Assembly (NCBI RefSeq): GCF_900109455.1
Contig: NZ_FOAG01000003.1
Span: 1-64,000, forward strand
Length of the DNA: 64,000 nucleotides
From: Roseovarius azorensis
GTDB taxonomy: Bacteria; Pseudomonadota; Alphaproteobacteria; Rhodobacterales; Rhodobacteraceae
Direction: 5' to 3'
Below are positions 34,684 through 44,100 of the stretch, in pieces. The translations under genes and the position numbers were made by a program. The notes beneath the pieces are model-generated. The model had not been told where the DNA came from, made no database searches, and was given only the letters and a program-made list of their open reading frames with translations. Numbering within the stretch: the stretch's first letter is position 1; every line of letters begins with the position of its first letter.

Positions 34684-35745
34684 ATGACCCGCACAATCGT
34701 CGAGAGCAAAACCAAAACCGCCATCATCGGCTTTGACCAGCCGTTCTGCGTCATCGGCGAACGTATCAATCCCACGGGGCGCAAGAAACTCGCCGCCGAG
34801 CTTGAGGCGGGCGATTTCTCGACCGTCGAATCCGATGCCATAGCTCAGGCCGCCGCAGGCGCGACCGTGCTCGATATCAACGCGGGCGTGGTCTACAACT
34901 CCAACCCCAACCCGAACGAGACCGAACCGCCGCTGATGACGAAAATGATCGAGCTGGTGCAGGGCCTCGTCGATCTGCCGCTCTGCATCGACAGCTCGGT
35001 TCCCGCGGCACTTGAGGCGGGGCTGAAGGCCGCGCATGGCCGCCCGCTGCTCAACTCGGTGACGGGCGAAGAGGACCGCCTCGAATACGTCCTGCCGCTG
35101 GTCAAGAAGTACAACGTGCCGGTCGTGGCCATTTCGAACGACGACACCGGCATTTCCGAGGATCCCGACGTGCGTTTCGCCGTGGCGAAAAAGATCGTCC
35201 GGCGCGCCGCCGATTTCGGCATCCCCGCGCATGACATCGTGGTTGACCCCCTCGTCATGCCCGTCGGCGCCATGGCCACCGCCGGGCTTCAGGTCTTTAC
35301 CCTCGTGCGCCGCCTGCGCGAGGAACTGGGCGTCAACACCACCTGCGGCGCCTCCAACATCTCGTTCGGCCTGCCCAACCGGCACGGCATCAACAACGCC
35401 TTCCTGCCCATGGCGATGGGCGCGGGCATGACATCCGCCATCATGAATCCCATCGCCCTGCCGGTGAAACAGTCCGAAATCGAGGCGAAAAAGGCCGAGG
35501 TCGCCGCCACCGGCCTGATCCTGCCCGACGACATGGACGACGAGACCTTCTGCCAGATCTTCGGCCTCGGCAGCACCAAACCCCGCGCCGGCAAGGAGAT
35601 GGAGGCGATCATGGCCGCCAATTTCCTGACCAACAACGACCCCCACGGCGGCAACTGGATCAAGTTCAACAAGGCTCCGCCCAAACCCGGTGACGAGGTC
35701 CGCGCCGGCGGCCGCGCGGGCAGCCGCAGCCGTCGCAGGGCGTAA
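34684..35745 (+). CDS. methyltetrahydrofolate:corrinoid methyltransferase (pterin-binding)
   Basis: A 353-residue pterin-binding TIM-barrel protein like the folate-binding domain of MetH or AcsE. Diagnostic segments are CVIGERINPTGRKKLA (near residue 22), ATVLDINAGVVYNSNPNPNETEPP, LPLCIDSSVPAALEAGLKA and TTCGASNISFGLPNRHGINNAFL. There is no cobalamin or homocysteine domain, so it must hand the methyl group to a separate corrinoid protein. In some Rhodobacterales methionine synthase is split into separate chains, and this could be that pterin subunit; alternatively it serves a catabolic demethylase. The C-terminus is Arg-rich (GGRAGSRSRRRA). A strong terminator follows. Confidence 0.85.
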   Translation: MTRTIVESKTKTAIIGFDQPFCVIGERINPTGRKKLAAELEAGDFSTVESDAIAQAAAGATVLDINAGVVYNSNPNPNETEPPLMTKMIELVQGLVDLPLCIDSSVPAALEAGLKAAHGRPLLNSVTGEEDRLEYVLPLVKKYNVPVVAISNDDTGISEDPDVRFAVAKKIVRRAADFGIPAHDIVVDPLVMPVGAMATAGLQVFTLVRRLREELGVNTTCGASNISFGLPNRHGINNAFLPMAMGAGMTSAIMNPIALPVKQSEIEAKKAEVAATGLILPDDMDDETFCQIFGLGSTKPRAGKEMEAIMAANFLTNNDPHGGNWIKFNKAPPKPGDEVRAGGRAGSRSRRRA

Positions 35746-35763
35746 ACGTTGACGTGAACCTGC

Positions 35764-35791
35764 AAAGCCCCGCCGAAAGGCGGGGCTTTTT
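35764..35791 (+). terminator. intrinsic terminator of the folate cluster
   Basis: AAAGCCCCGCC (35764-35774), GAAA tetraloop, GGCGGGGCTTT (35779-35789), continued by T to 35791. Eleven perfect pairs and a U-run make this the clearest Rho-independent terminator in the window. It lies 18 bases after the stop of the methyltransferase gene. Confidence 0.93.
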
Positions 35792-35831
35792 GGTTTGGGG
35801 ATCGTTTCTGCCTGACATGAAATTTGTGTCT

Positions 35832-36008
35832 GGCACCAACGCGCGGAGCAAAGGCGCGGAACGCGCCGCCGCGCGATCGCCGGGCCGTCCCGCGGCCTGG
35901 CGATTTTGAGGCGTAGTGCTACGCTTGGAGGTTATACGGGCTTTGCTGGCATAAAGCGGCAGCTACAACCGTTGCTTCGCCAGTCCCCGGCCCAGCGACC
36001 GCACGGCT
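35832..36008 (+). repeat. dispersed structured repeat, copy B
   Basis: Copy B of the family at 26849-27023. Hairpins: GGCGCG-GAA-CGCGCC (35854-35868, identical to copy A), CGCCGGGCCG with CGGCCTGGCG (35879-35903), and a third stem 35910-35917 with 35920-35927 whose sequence (AGGCGTAG) differs from copy A's but still pairs throughout. The tail GCATAAAGCGGCAG and TCGCCAGTCCCCGGCCC is conserved. It sits between the terminator above and the response-regulator stop codon; the flanking genes are convergent. Confidence 0.85.
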
Positions 36009-36037
36009 CCCCTCTCAGCCTCCAAGCAGCGCCCCTC

Positions 36038-36643
36038 TCACGCCAGCCCGATATCGCGCGCCAGCATGGCCGCGTGGGTGCGGTTCCTTGCCCCCAGCTT
36101 TCGCGACATCGTCTTGAGGTGCAGCTTGACCGTGACCTCCTGGATATCGAGGTCTCGGGCGATTTCCTTGTTGGACTTGCCCTCGGAAATCCCGACCAGA
36201 ACATCGGTCTCGCGCGGGGTCAGGCGGATCTGGTGCGCCTCATCCCCGGCATCGCTCAGGAAATCGAGCGGCGTATATATCTCGCCCGCCAGCATGTGCC
36301 GGACGGCGGCAATCAGCGATTCCGGCCGTAGCGTCTTGGGCAAAAATCCCGCCGCGCCCGCGCGCAGCGCCCGCCGCGCCACATCCGGCGGCGCCGTGCC
36401 TGACAGGATCGCCACCGGGCACCCGGCCCGCGTCCGCATCGCCGCCAGTCCTGACAACCCGTCCATGCCCGGCATCAGATAATCCAGCAGCACCAGATCG
36501 AACACGCCGCCGCGTTCACAGAGCTTCAGCGCGGTGCTGAACCTGCTGCAACTATCCACCGTGAACCGCCCGTTCGCGCGCAGGAAATCCGCAAGCGTTT
36601 CCCGGACCAGATCGTGGTCATCAACCAACAGGATTCGGTTCAT
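36038..36643 (-). CDS. LuxR/NarL-family response regulator
   Basis: A 201-residue two-component regulator: receiver domain (MNRILLVDDHDLVRETLADFL, phosphorylation site in LVLLDYLMPGMDG, switch Ser/Lys in AILSGTAPP and GFLPKTL) and a C-terminal LuxR helix-turn-helix (LTPRETDVLVGISEGKSNKEIARDLDIQEVTVKLHLKTMSRKLGARNRTHA). The ATG at 36643 starts at the first beta strand. It is divergent from the pterin-fold protein and hybrid kinase genes, whose C-terminal phosphotransfer domain is its likely phosphate donor. The shared promoter holds a strong dyad (36693-36721). Confidence 0.93.
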   Translation of the reverse strand: MNRILLVDDHDLVRETLADFLRANGRFTVDSCSRFSTALKLCERGGVFDLVLLDYLMPGMDGLSGLAAMRTRAGCPVAILSGTAPPDVARRALRAGAAGFLPKTLRPESLIAAVRHMLAGEIYTPLDFLSDAGDEAHQIRLTPRETDVLVGISEGKSNKEIARDLDIQEVTVKLHLKTMSRKLGARNRTHAAMLARDIGLA

Positions 36644-36692
36644 AATTTCGGACTTCACCAGCATCATCCAGCAAAACAAAGCACCTGATTAG

Positions 36693-36721
36693 CATGTGAT
36701 CCCGGCTGTGGCAATCACATG
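36693..36721. promoter_or_regulatory. dyad operator candidate in divergent promoter
   Basis: CATGTGAT (36693-36700) and ATCACATG (36714-36721) are perfect inverted 8-mers separated by 13 bp, so their centres are 21 bp apart, two helical turns on one face of DNA. The dyad lies 50 bp upstream of the response-regulator start and 115 bp upstream of the pterin-fold gene. It fits a site for a dimer of the adjacent LuxR-type regulator; binding is inferred. Confidence 0.5.
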
Positions 36722-36835
36722 ATCAGAGCGCAGGATCAGCCTCACGAAACCTGCATAAACGCTATTCGCCTGTATAGGGGTATGGATTCTGCCGGAAAAT
36801 ACGTAAAGTTGCAGAGAGTCACCCGCAGGATATCC

Positions 36836-37348
36836 ATGTACAGACGCGCACTGACCTCCGGATTTCTGGCCGCTGCCCTTGCGGCCCTGGCCCGGCCATC
36901 CATGGCCGCGACCGCAGATGATGCGTTCTGCGTGATCATGACGATCACCTACGACATGCCGCGCAACGACCAGACGGGGGCGATCACCCTGACCGAAGAT
37001 CAGATCCGCGACCTGCCCCGGCTCACTTTCAACACCACGACGATCTGGACCAGCGGGGTGCAGAAATTCACCGGCGTGCCGCTCCGGGCGCTGCTCGACC
37101 ATTACGGGCTGGAGGGGCGCGAGATCGTGCTGAGCGCCGCCAACGACTACCGCATCACCATCCCGATGAGCGAAATCCGCACCGACGCACCGATGATCGC
37201 CTACGAACGCAACGACAGGCCGATGAGCCTGCGCGATTACGGCCCGCTCTGGCTGGTCTACAACTACGACGGCGACGCGGCCAACCGGACACAGACTGTC
37301 TTTTCGCGCAGCATCTGGCAACTCGACCACATCACCGTAAAGCGCTAG
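36836..37348 (+). CDS. exported molybdopterin-binding-fold protein without catalytic Cys
   Basis: A 170-residue protein with a signal peptide (MYRRALTSGFLAAALAALARP, cleavage near SMAA). The mature part resembles the sulfite-oxidase/YedY molybdopterin-binding fold: VQKFTGVPLRALLDHYGL, then DYRITIPMSEIRTDAPMIAYERNDRPM and YGPLWLVYNYD. The Cys that would bind molybdenum in active enzymes is not visible; the only mature Cys is in DDAFCVI at the start. It is therefore more likely a ligand-binding or sensor partner than an oxidoreductase. It lies 33 bp upstream of the hybrid kinase. The longer frame to 36719 covers the dyad and has no ribosome site. Confidence 0.75.
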   Translation: MYRRALTSGFLAAALAALARPSMAATADDAFCVIMTITYDMPRNDQTGAITLTEDQIRDLPRLTFNTTTIWTSGVQKFTGVPLRALLDHYGLEGREIVLSAANDYRITIPMSEIRTDAPMIAYERNDRPMSLRDYGPLWLVYNYDGDAANRTQTVFSRSIWQLDHITVKR

Positions 37349-37381
37349 ACTGGTGCGGATCTTCTTCTGAAAGTAACCGAA

Positions 37382-39910
37382 ATGCCCTGGCCAAGGCCGC
37401 GGACCCTGTTGGCAAACGGACAACTGCAAGCGGGCGCGCTGAGCGTTTTCGCGATCAGCTGCATGCTGGCCACGGCGGTGGTGATCACCCAGGTCTTCAC
37501 CCGGCTCGGGGAATACGGCACAGCCAATCAGGACAATATCCAGTGGACGATCTCGCGCCTCGAGGTGGATCAGCTCAACTTCATCGCCACGATCGAACGC
37601 CTCGACCGCCCCGACGCCGCCCTGCTTGACACGCTGCGCCGCCGCTTCGACGTGCTCTACAGCCGCGCGACGCTGCTGCATGACGGGCAGGTCTACCGCG
37701 AGGTTCTCTCGACCGTTGACGTCATGGCCGACATCAGCCTGATCGTCGCGACGCTGAACGCGATGGTACCCGTCATCGACAACTCCAATGCACGGCTCTT
37801 CAGCGAACGGGCGACGCTGATGCAGCGGGCCACGGATATGTCGCCTGCGGTTCACCGCATCGCCTCTCGGGCACTCACCGTCGATGCGCGCCGTTCCGAT
37901 GCCGAACGCAGCGAACTCACTTCGCAGATCGTGGTGCTGACGGTGCTCAGCCTGGCCATGGTGACCGCCCTGCTCATGCTGCTGCTGTTCGTCTGGCGGC
38001 TCTATACCGAACATCGGCGCCGCGCCGAGGAGAACCGCGAGACATCGCGCCGTCTCGCCACGATTCTCAACACCTCGCAGGACGCGGTTCTGGTGGTCGG
38101 TCCGGATGGCATCATCCGCGACCGCAACGTCGTCGCCAACCGGATGTTTGCGATCCCGTCAGACGCGCCGAGGCACGTCCGTGTCGGCGATTTCCTGCAT
38201 CGGCGCGAAGCCGACGGAAATCTGGTGCCACTCACCGGCGAGCGACTGATCGCCTGCTGCGCAAACGGACCCAGCCGCTGCGCCAACCTCATGGTGCGCA
38301 ACACGCAGGGCGATGAATTCTGCGCCGAGATCTCGACCGCCATCGCCCGGAGCGGCGCGACCACGGTGTGCATCTGCTTTATCCGAGACATTTCCGACCG
38401 CCTCGCCGCCGAAGCCGAGATCGCCGCCGCCCGCGACCGCGCGCTCAGCGGCGAACGTGCCAGGGCGCGGTTTCTCAGCGTGATCAGCCACGAGATGCGC
38501 ACCCCGCTGTCCGGCCTGCTCGGCGCGCTCGACCTGCTCGGCGAAACCCGCCTGACGCCGGATCAGGCGCGCTATGCCAATGTGATGAAATCCTCGGGTC
38601 AGTTGCTGCTGACCCAGATCACCGATGCGCTCGACATGGCCCAGGCAGAGACCGGCCAACTGGTCCTGCGCATGGCGGAATTCGATCTCGACCGGATGCT
38701 GCGGGAACTGGCAGAGACCCAGAAGGCCGCCGCGCAGGCGCGCAACAACCAGCTCAGGCTGGTGTGCTCCGCCCCGGACCTGAACCGGGTCCGGGGCGAC
38801 AGGACCCGCGTCTATCAGGTTCTCCTCAACCTCGTCTCGAACGCCATAAAATTCACCCGCGACGGCGAGATCACGATCATCGCGGATCGCACCGATCCGT
38901 CCGGCGATGGCCCCGACATGGTCGAATTCCAGATCTGCGACACCGGCATCGGCATCAACCCCGAGGATATGCCGCAGATGTTCGAGGATTTCGTGCGCCT
39001 CGACGATCCCGAAAGCGATCGACCCGAGGGCACCGGCCTTGGTCTCGGGATCGTCCGCGAACTGGTCACCCTGATGGGCGGGTCGGTCGGCGCCGAAAGC
39101 GTCAAGGGCGAAGGCAGCCTGTTCTGGGTGCGCATCCCGCTGCCCGCCGTGACCATGACGGAAACCGCCGCGCGGCCCTGCGCTCCCCTCGATGTCCTCG
39201 TGGTCGAGGACAACGCCAACAGCCGTGTCGTTCTCGAAGCCATGCTGCGCGAGGACGGCCACCGCGTCCGCCTCGCCAGCGACGGCATCGAGGGCGTGGC
39301 CCATGCCGCCGAGGCGCGCCATGACCTCATCCTCATGGACATCAACATGCCCCGGATGGGCGGGCTCGAGGCCGTGCGCCGGATTCGCGCGGGCTCCGGC
39401 CCCTCCGCCCGGACGCGCATCATCGCCCTGACCGCGCATTGCAGCCCCGACATCGAGACCGCCCTGCGCGGCGGATACCTCGACGGTGTCGAGACCAAGC
39501 CGCTGCGCCGCGAGACGCTGCGCGCGATTCTCGCCCACACCGGCCCGGACGCCCCGCCGCAACCCGCCGCGACCTGCGTGGACGCAAGCGTTCTGAGCCA
39601 GCTGAGTGAGAGCCTTCCGCCCGCCCGCATCACGCAATTGCTGGACCAGTTCGCCACCGAGGGATCGGCCCTGCTCGCCGACCTCGACCGGCTCTGGCAG
39701 GCACCGCCCGGCGCCCTGAGCGACCGGCTGCACGCCTTTGCGGGCAGTGCGGCGACCACCGGCGCGCTGGCACTGCACCGTCTGCTCAGCCGCGCCGAGA
39801 CCGCCCTGCGGGCAGATGATCGCGGGACGGCACAAGATCTTCTGCAAGACCTGCCCGGTCTCATGGAAAAAACACTGGCGCAGATCGACGCCCGACACCA
39901 CGCGGCCTGA
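37382..39910 (+). CDS. hybrid sensor histidine kinase with receiver and HPt domains
   Basis: An 842-residue membrane kinase. Membrane helices lie near 17-39 and 182-206, enclosing a periplasmic sensor of about 140 residues. A PAS-like domain (residues 222-340) and a short coiled coil follow. Then come the dimerisation domain with H370 (VISHEMRTPLSG), an HATPase domain (LLNLVSNAIKF, GTGLGLGIVREL), a receiver (D653 in LILMDINMPRMGG) and a C-terminal HPt with H784 (RLHAFAGSAATTG). The chain suggests a four-step phosphorelay ending on the divergent LuxR-type regulator. The upstream exported protein may be its periplasmic signal partner. A Cys-rich stretch (LIACCANGPSRC) sits in the PAS region. 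Confidence 0.93.
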   Translation: MPWPRPRTLLANGQLQAGALSVFAISCMLATAVVITQVFTRLGEYGTANQDNIQWTISRLEVDQLNFIATIERLDRPDAALLDTLRRRFDVLYSRATLLHDGQVYREVLSTVDVMADISLIVATLNAMVPVIDNSNARLFSERATLMQRATDMSPAVHRIASRALTVDARRSDAERSELTSQIVVLTVLSLAMVTALLMLLLFVWRLYTEHRRRAEENRETSRRLATILNTSQDAVLVVGPDGIIRDRNVVANRMFAIPSDAPRHVRVGDFLHRREADGNLVPLTGERLIACCANGPSRCANLMVRNTQGDEFCAEISTAIARSGATTVCICFIRDISDRLAAEAEIAAARDRALSGERARARFLSVISHEMRTPLSGLLGALDLLGETRLTPDQARYANVMKSSGQLLLTQITDALDMAQAETGQLVLRMAEFDLDRMLRELAETQKAAAQARNNQLRLVCSAPDLNRVRGDRTRVYQVLLNLVSNAIKFTRDGEITIIADRTDPSGDGPDMVEFQICDTGIGINPEDMPQMFEDFVRLDDPESDRPEGTGLGLGIVRELVTLMGGSVGAESVKGEGSLFWVRIPLPAVTMTETAARPCAPLDVLVVEDNANSRVVLEAMLREDGHRVRLASDGIEGVAHAAEARHDLILMDINMPRMGGLEAVRRIRAGSGPSARTRIIALTAHCSPDIETALRGGYLDGVETKPLRRETLRAILAHTGPDAPPQPAATCVDASVLSQLSESLPPARITQLLDQFATEGSALLADLDRLWQAPPGALSDRLHAFAGSAATTGALALHRLLSRAETALRADDRGTAQDLLQDLPGLMEKTLAQIDARHHAA

Positions 39911-40039
39911 CCCGAAAACCGGACTCGCGAACAGAAGTTAAAGTCACGAAGAGTTGCCTTTCGCGGGGCTTACTATAGCTTGTGCCGGGAATACACTACC
40001 GCTTCAGGACAGCCTTCGAACCGCAGGACACAGGAATTC

Positions 40040-41152
40040 ATGTCAGTCTGGAAACAAATGCTGCTGATCGTCCTGCTCGCCGGGCTGGCCTATGGCGGCT
40101 TCGAGGTCTACCAGACCCATCTGGCTCCGCAACCCCAGGCCGAGGCCCCCGCAGGCGGGGCGCGGCCGGTTTCGGTCGAGACCGCCCGCGTCGAACGCCG
40201 TCTGCTGCAACAGACCATCGAGGCCGTCGGCACCACCCGCGCCCGGCGCTCGATCGAGATCGTGCCGGAAACCGACGGCCGCCTCGTGGAATCGCGCATC
40301 AGGACCGGCAGCAGGGTGGCCGAGGGCGATGTGCTCGCCCGGCTCGACGACACCATCCAGCGCGCCGACCTGGCCGAGGCCGAGGCGGTCCTGACCGAAC
40401 AGCAGCAGACCGTCGAACGCATCCGCCAGTTGCGCCAGACCAACGCCGTGTCACAGGCCACCGAACAAGAGGCCGTGGCCCGCCTCGCAGAGGCCATCGC
40501 CGACCGCGATCGCGCGCTGCGCAGACTCGAGGACCGCGAGATCACAGCCCCTTTCAGCGGCGTTGTCGGGCTGACCAACTACGATCCGGGCGCCCGCGTC
40601 ACCGAAGGCCAGGTTCTCACCCGGCTCGACGATCTCAGCGAGGTCGAGGTCGAGTTTGCCCTGCCGGAAACCGTCTTCGCGCAGGTCTCCACCGGCCAGA
40701 ACCTCACCGCGCGCAGCGCCGCCTTTCCCGACCGCGCATTCACCGGGGCGATCGCGGCGGTCGACAGCCGGATCGACCCGGTCAGCCGCGCCTTTCGGGT
40801 GCGCGCGCTCATCCCCAACCCCGACAGCACGCTGCCCGCGGGCATGTTCCTGTCGCTGACCCTCGTGCTGGCCGAACACGAACGTCTCACCGTCCCCGAA
40901 GAGGCAATCATCTTTCAGGCCGCCGAGACCTATGTTTTCGTGCCCGAGGACGGCATCGCCCGGCGCCGCATCGTCACCACCGGGCAACGCAAGGACGGCA
41001 TGATCGCGATCCTCTCGGGGCTTCAGCCGGGCGAAGAGGTGCTGGTGCGCGGCCTGCAACGGGTGCGCGACGGCAGCCCGATCACCATCCTGCACAGCGA
41101 TCGTGACGCCACCGCCGACGCCGACCAGACTGCGCCCGAGGCGCCCACATGA
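40040..41152 (+). CDS. RND efflux periplasmic adaptor (membrane fusion protein)
   Basis: Adaptor of a tripartite efflux pump, 370 residues, N-terminal membrane anchor (MLLIVLLAGLAYGGFEVY). Barrel-sandwich and hairpin segments are visible (GTTRARRSIEIVPETDGRLVESRIRTGSRVAEGDVLARLD, a helical hairpin to about residue 155, then ITAPFSGVVGLTNYDPGARVTEG) and the beta-barrel VDSRIDPVSRAFRVRALIPN. It overlaps the RND pump by four bases. No outer-membrane channel gene is present here, so the pump must use one coded elsewhere. Confidence 0.93.
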   Translation: MSVWKQMLLIVLLAGLAYGGFEVYQTHLAPQPQAEAPAGGARPVSVETARVERRLLQQTIEAVGTTRARRSIEIVPETDGRLVESRIRTGSRVAEGDVLARLDDTIQRADLAEAEAVLTEQQQTVERIRQLRQTNAVSQATEQEAVARLAEAIADRDRALRRLEDREITAPFSGVVGLTNYDPGARVTEGQVLTRLDDLSEVEVEFALPETVFAQVSTGQNLTARSAAFPDRAFTGAIAAVDSRIDPVSRAFRVRALIPNPDSTLPAGMFLSLTLVLAEHERLTVPEEAIIFQAAETYVFVPEDGIARRRIVTTGQRKDGMIAILSGLQPGEEVLVRGLQRVRDGSPITILHSDRDATADADQTAPEAPT

Positions 41153-44100
41153 CCCTGTCCGACATCTCGGTCCGGCGCCCGGTTCTCGCCGCCGTGGCCA
41201 GCCTGCTGATCGTGATCTTCGGCATCACCGCCCTGCGTGAAATCTCGGTGCGCGAACTGCCCGATGTCGATAACGCCGTGGTCACCGTCAGCACCACCTA
41301 TCGCGGTGCCGCACCAGAGGTGATCGACACCGACCTGACCGAAACCATCGAAGGTGCGATCGCCTCGATCTCCGGCATCCGCACCATCAGCTCCGAGAGC
41401 CGTCAGGGCCGCTCTCGCGTCACCATCGAATTCGACAGCGGCACCGATATCGACGTCGCCGCCAATGACGTGCGCGACGCCGTGGGCCGGGTGCGCGGCG
41501 ATCTTCCCGAAGAAGCGGACGAACCGCAGGTCGTCAAGAGCGACGCCGACGCCGACCCGGTGATGCGCCTCGCGGTCACCTCCGACCGGATGACCACCGC
41601 CGAGATCACCGATTACCTCGACCGCTTTCTGGTCGACCGGATCGCCACGCTGGATGGCGTCGCCAATATCGACATCGCCGGATCCCGGCCCTTTGCGGTG
41701 CGCATCTGGATCGACCGCCGCGCCCTCGCCGCGCGCAACCTGACCGTCGCCGACGTCGAGGCCGCCCTGCGGCGCAACAACATCGAACTGCCCGCCGGCG
41801 AAATCGAATCCTACAACCGGCAGCTTTCGGTGCGCCTCAACAGCCGCCTGCGCAGCATCGAGGATTTCCGCGATGTCGTGCTCGACCGGGTGGCGGGCTA
41901 TCCGGTGCGCCTGGGCGATGTGGCGCGCATCGCACCCGGCGTGGCCGACGACAGCACCATCGTGCGCACCAATGGCAAGGATGCGGTCGGTGTCTGGGTG
42001 CTGCGCCAGAGCCAGTCCAACACGCTCGCCATCTCCAAGGCCGTGCGCGCCGAGATCGCGGCACTGCAACCCACCCTGCCGCAAGGCATGCAGATCATCG
42101 TCGGCTCCGACGACGCGCTCTTCGTCGGCGCCTCGATCCGCGAGGTGGTGATCGCGCTCTTCATCTCGCTGGGCCTCGTCGTCTCGGTCATCCTGCTCTT
42201 CCTGCGCTCCGCGCGCGCCACGCTCATTCCGGCCATCACCATCCCGGTCTCGCTGATCGGCACCTTCCTGCTGATCGGCATCTGGGGCTTTTCGCTCAAC
42301 ACGCTGACGCTTCTGGCGCTGCTGCTGGCCATCGGGCTGGTGGTGGATGACGCCATCGTCGTGCTGGAAAACATCCAGCGCCGGATCGAGAACGGCGAAA
42401 CACCCCTCGTCGCCAGCCTCAAGGGCGCGCGGCAGGTGACATTCGCCGTCATCGCCACCTCGCTCACGCTGATCGCCGTTTTCGTGCCGCTCTCGTTCAT
42501 GCCCGGTCAGGTCGGGCGACTCTTTGTCGAATTCGGCTGGGTCATGGCCGGCACCGTGGCAATCTCCACCTTCGTCGCGCTGACCGCCTGCCCCGCGCTC
42601 GCCTCCAAGGTGCTGAGCGCGCGAAAACCCCGCGCCGGGGTAGCCCCCCACACGCCCCACCCGGCACCGCTGGTCCAGCGCGCCTATCGCGCGGCACTCA
42701 CCCGCGCGATAGGCATGCCTCTGGTCGTACTGACCGTTACGCTGGTGGCGACAGCGGGGGCGGCGCTGTTCTACGACAGCCTGCCGCGCGAACTGGCCCC
42801 GCGCGAGGATCGCGGCGTGGGCTTCGTGCCGCTCACCGCCCCGCAGGGCTCGACCGTGGCGCATTCCGACATGGCCGCGCGTCAGGTCGAGGAGATCCTC
42901 GTCCCGTTGCAGACATCCGGCGAGATCGAAACCGTGTTCAGCTTTACCGGCTGGGGCGGGCGCGCCTGGCGCTCCTTCGTCGTTTTCCGCCTCGCCCCGT
43001 GGGAGGAACGCGAGCGTCCCGTCTCTGCCATCGTGGCCGAAATCGCTCCCCAGATGGACAAGGTCACCATCGCGCGCGGCTTTCCCGTGACCCCGGCGGG
43101 CCTCGGACTGCGCGGCAGCTCGACGCCGGTTCAGGTGGTGATCGGCGGCCCCGATTTCGAGAGCGTCAAGGAATGGGCCACCGCCTTTCTCGCCCGCGCC
43201 GAATCGGTCGGGGGCCTGGTCAATCCCGAGATCAATTTCGAACAGAACCTGCCGCAGCTCGATATCGAGATCGACCGCGCCCGCGCCGACGACCTGGGCA
43301 TCTCGGCCGATGTGATCGCCAGCACCCTGCAAACCATGCTCGCCTCGCGCGAGGTCACGACCTTTGTCAGCCGGGGCCGCGAATACCCGGTTCTCGTCCA
43401 GGCCGAAGACAGCGACCGCCGCACCCCCACCGATATCGAAAACATCTTTCTGCGCGCGGGCGACGGCGAAACGCTGGTGCCCTTGGGCGCGCTCGTCACC
43501 CTGCGCGAGAACGCCGCCGCGCCCTCGCTGCAACGCTTCGACCGGCTGCCCTCGATCAAGCTCTCGGGCGCACTCGCCCCGGATGCCGAACTGGGCAACG
43601 TGCTGACCGAACTTCAGCAGATCGCGGCCGAGATCCTGCCGCCCGAGGCGAAACTCGGCTATGACGGCCAGTCGCGCACCTACATCGACACCTCGGGCGG
43701 GGTCGGCGTGGTCTTTGTGCTGGCGCTGATCATCGTCTACCTGGTCCTCGCCGCCCAATTCGAGAGCTTCATCCACCCGATGGTGATCATGCTGACCGTG
43801 CCCACCGGGATTGCCGGGGCGATCTATGCCATGGCGCTCGGCGGCCTGTCGCTGAATGTCTACAGCCAGATCGGGATCATCCTGCTGATCGGACTGATCT
43901 CCAAGAACGGCATCCTGATCGTAGAATTCGCTAACCAGTTGCGCGACGAGGGCATGAGCGTGCGCGACGCGGTGATCGAGGCCTCGGTGCTGCGCCTGCG
44001 CCCGATCATGATGACGGCGATTTCCACCATCCTCGGCGCGCTGCCGCTGGTGCTGGCCTCCGGCGCCGGGGCCGAGAGCCGCATCGCCGTGGGCACGGTG

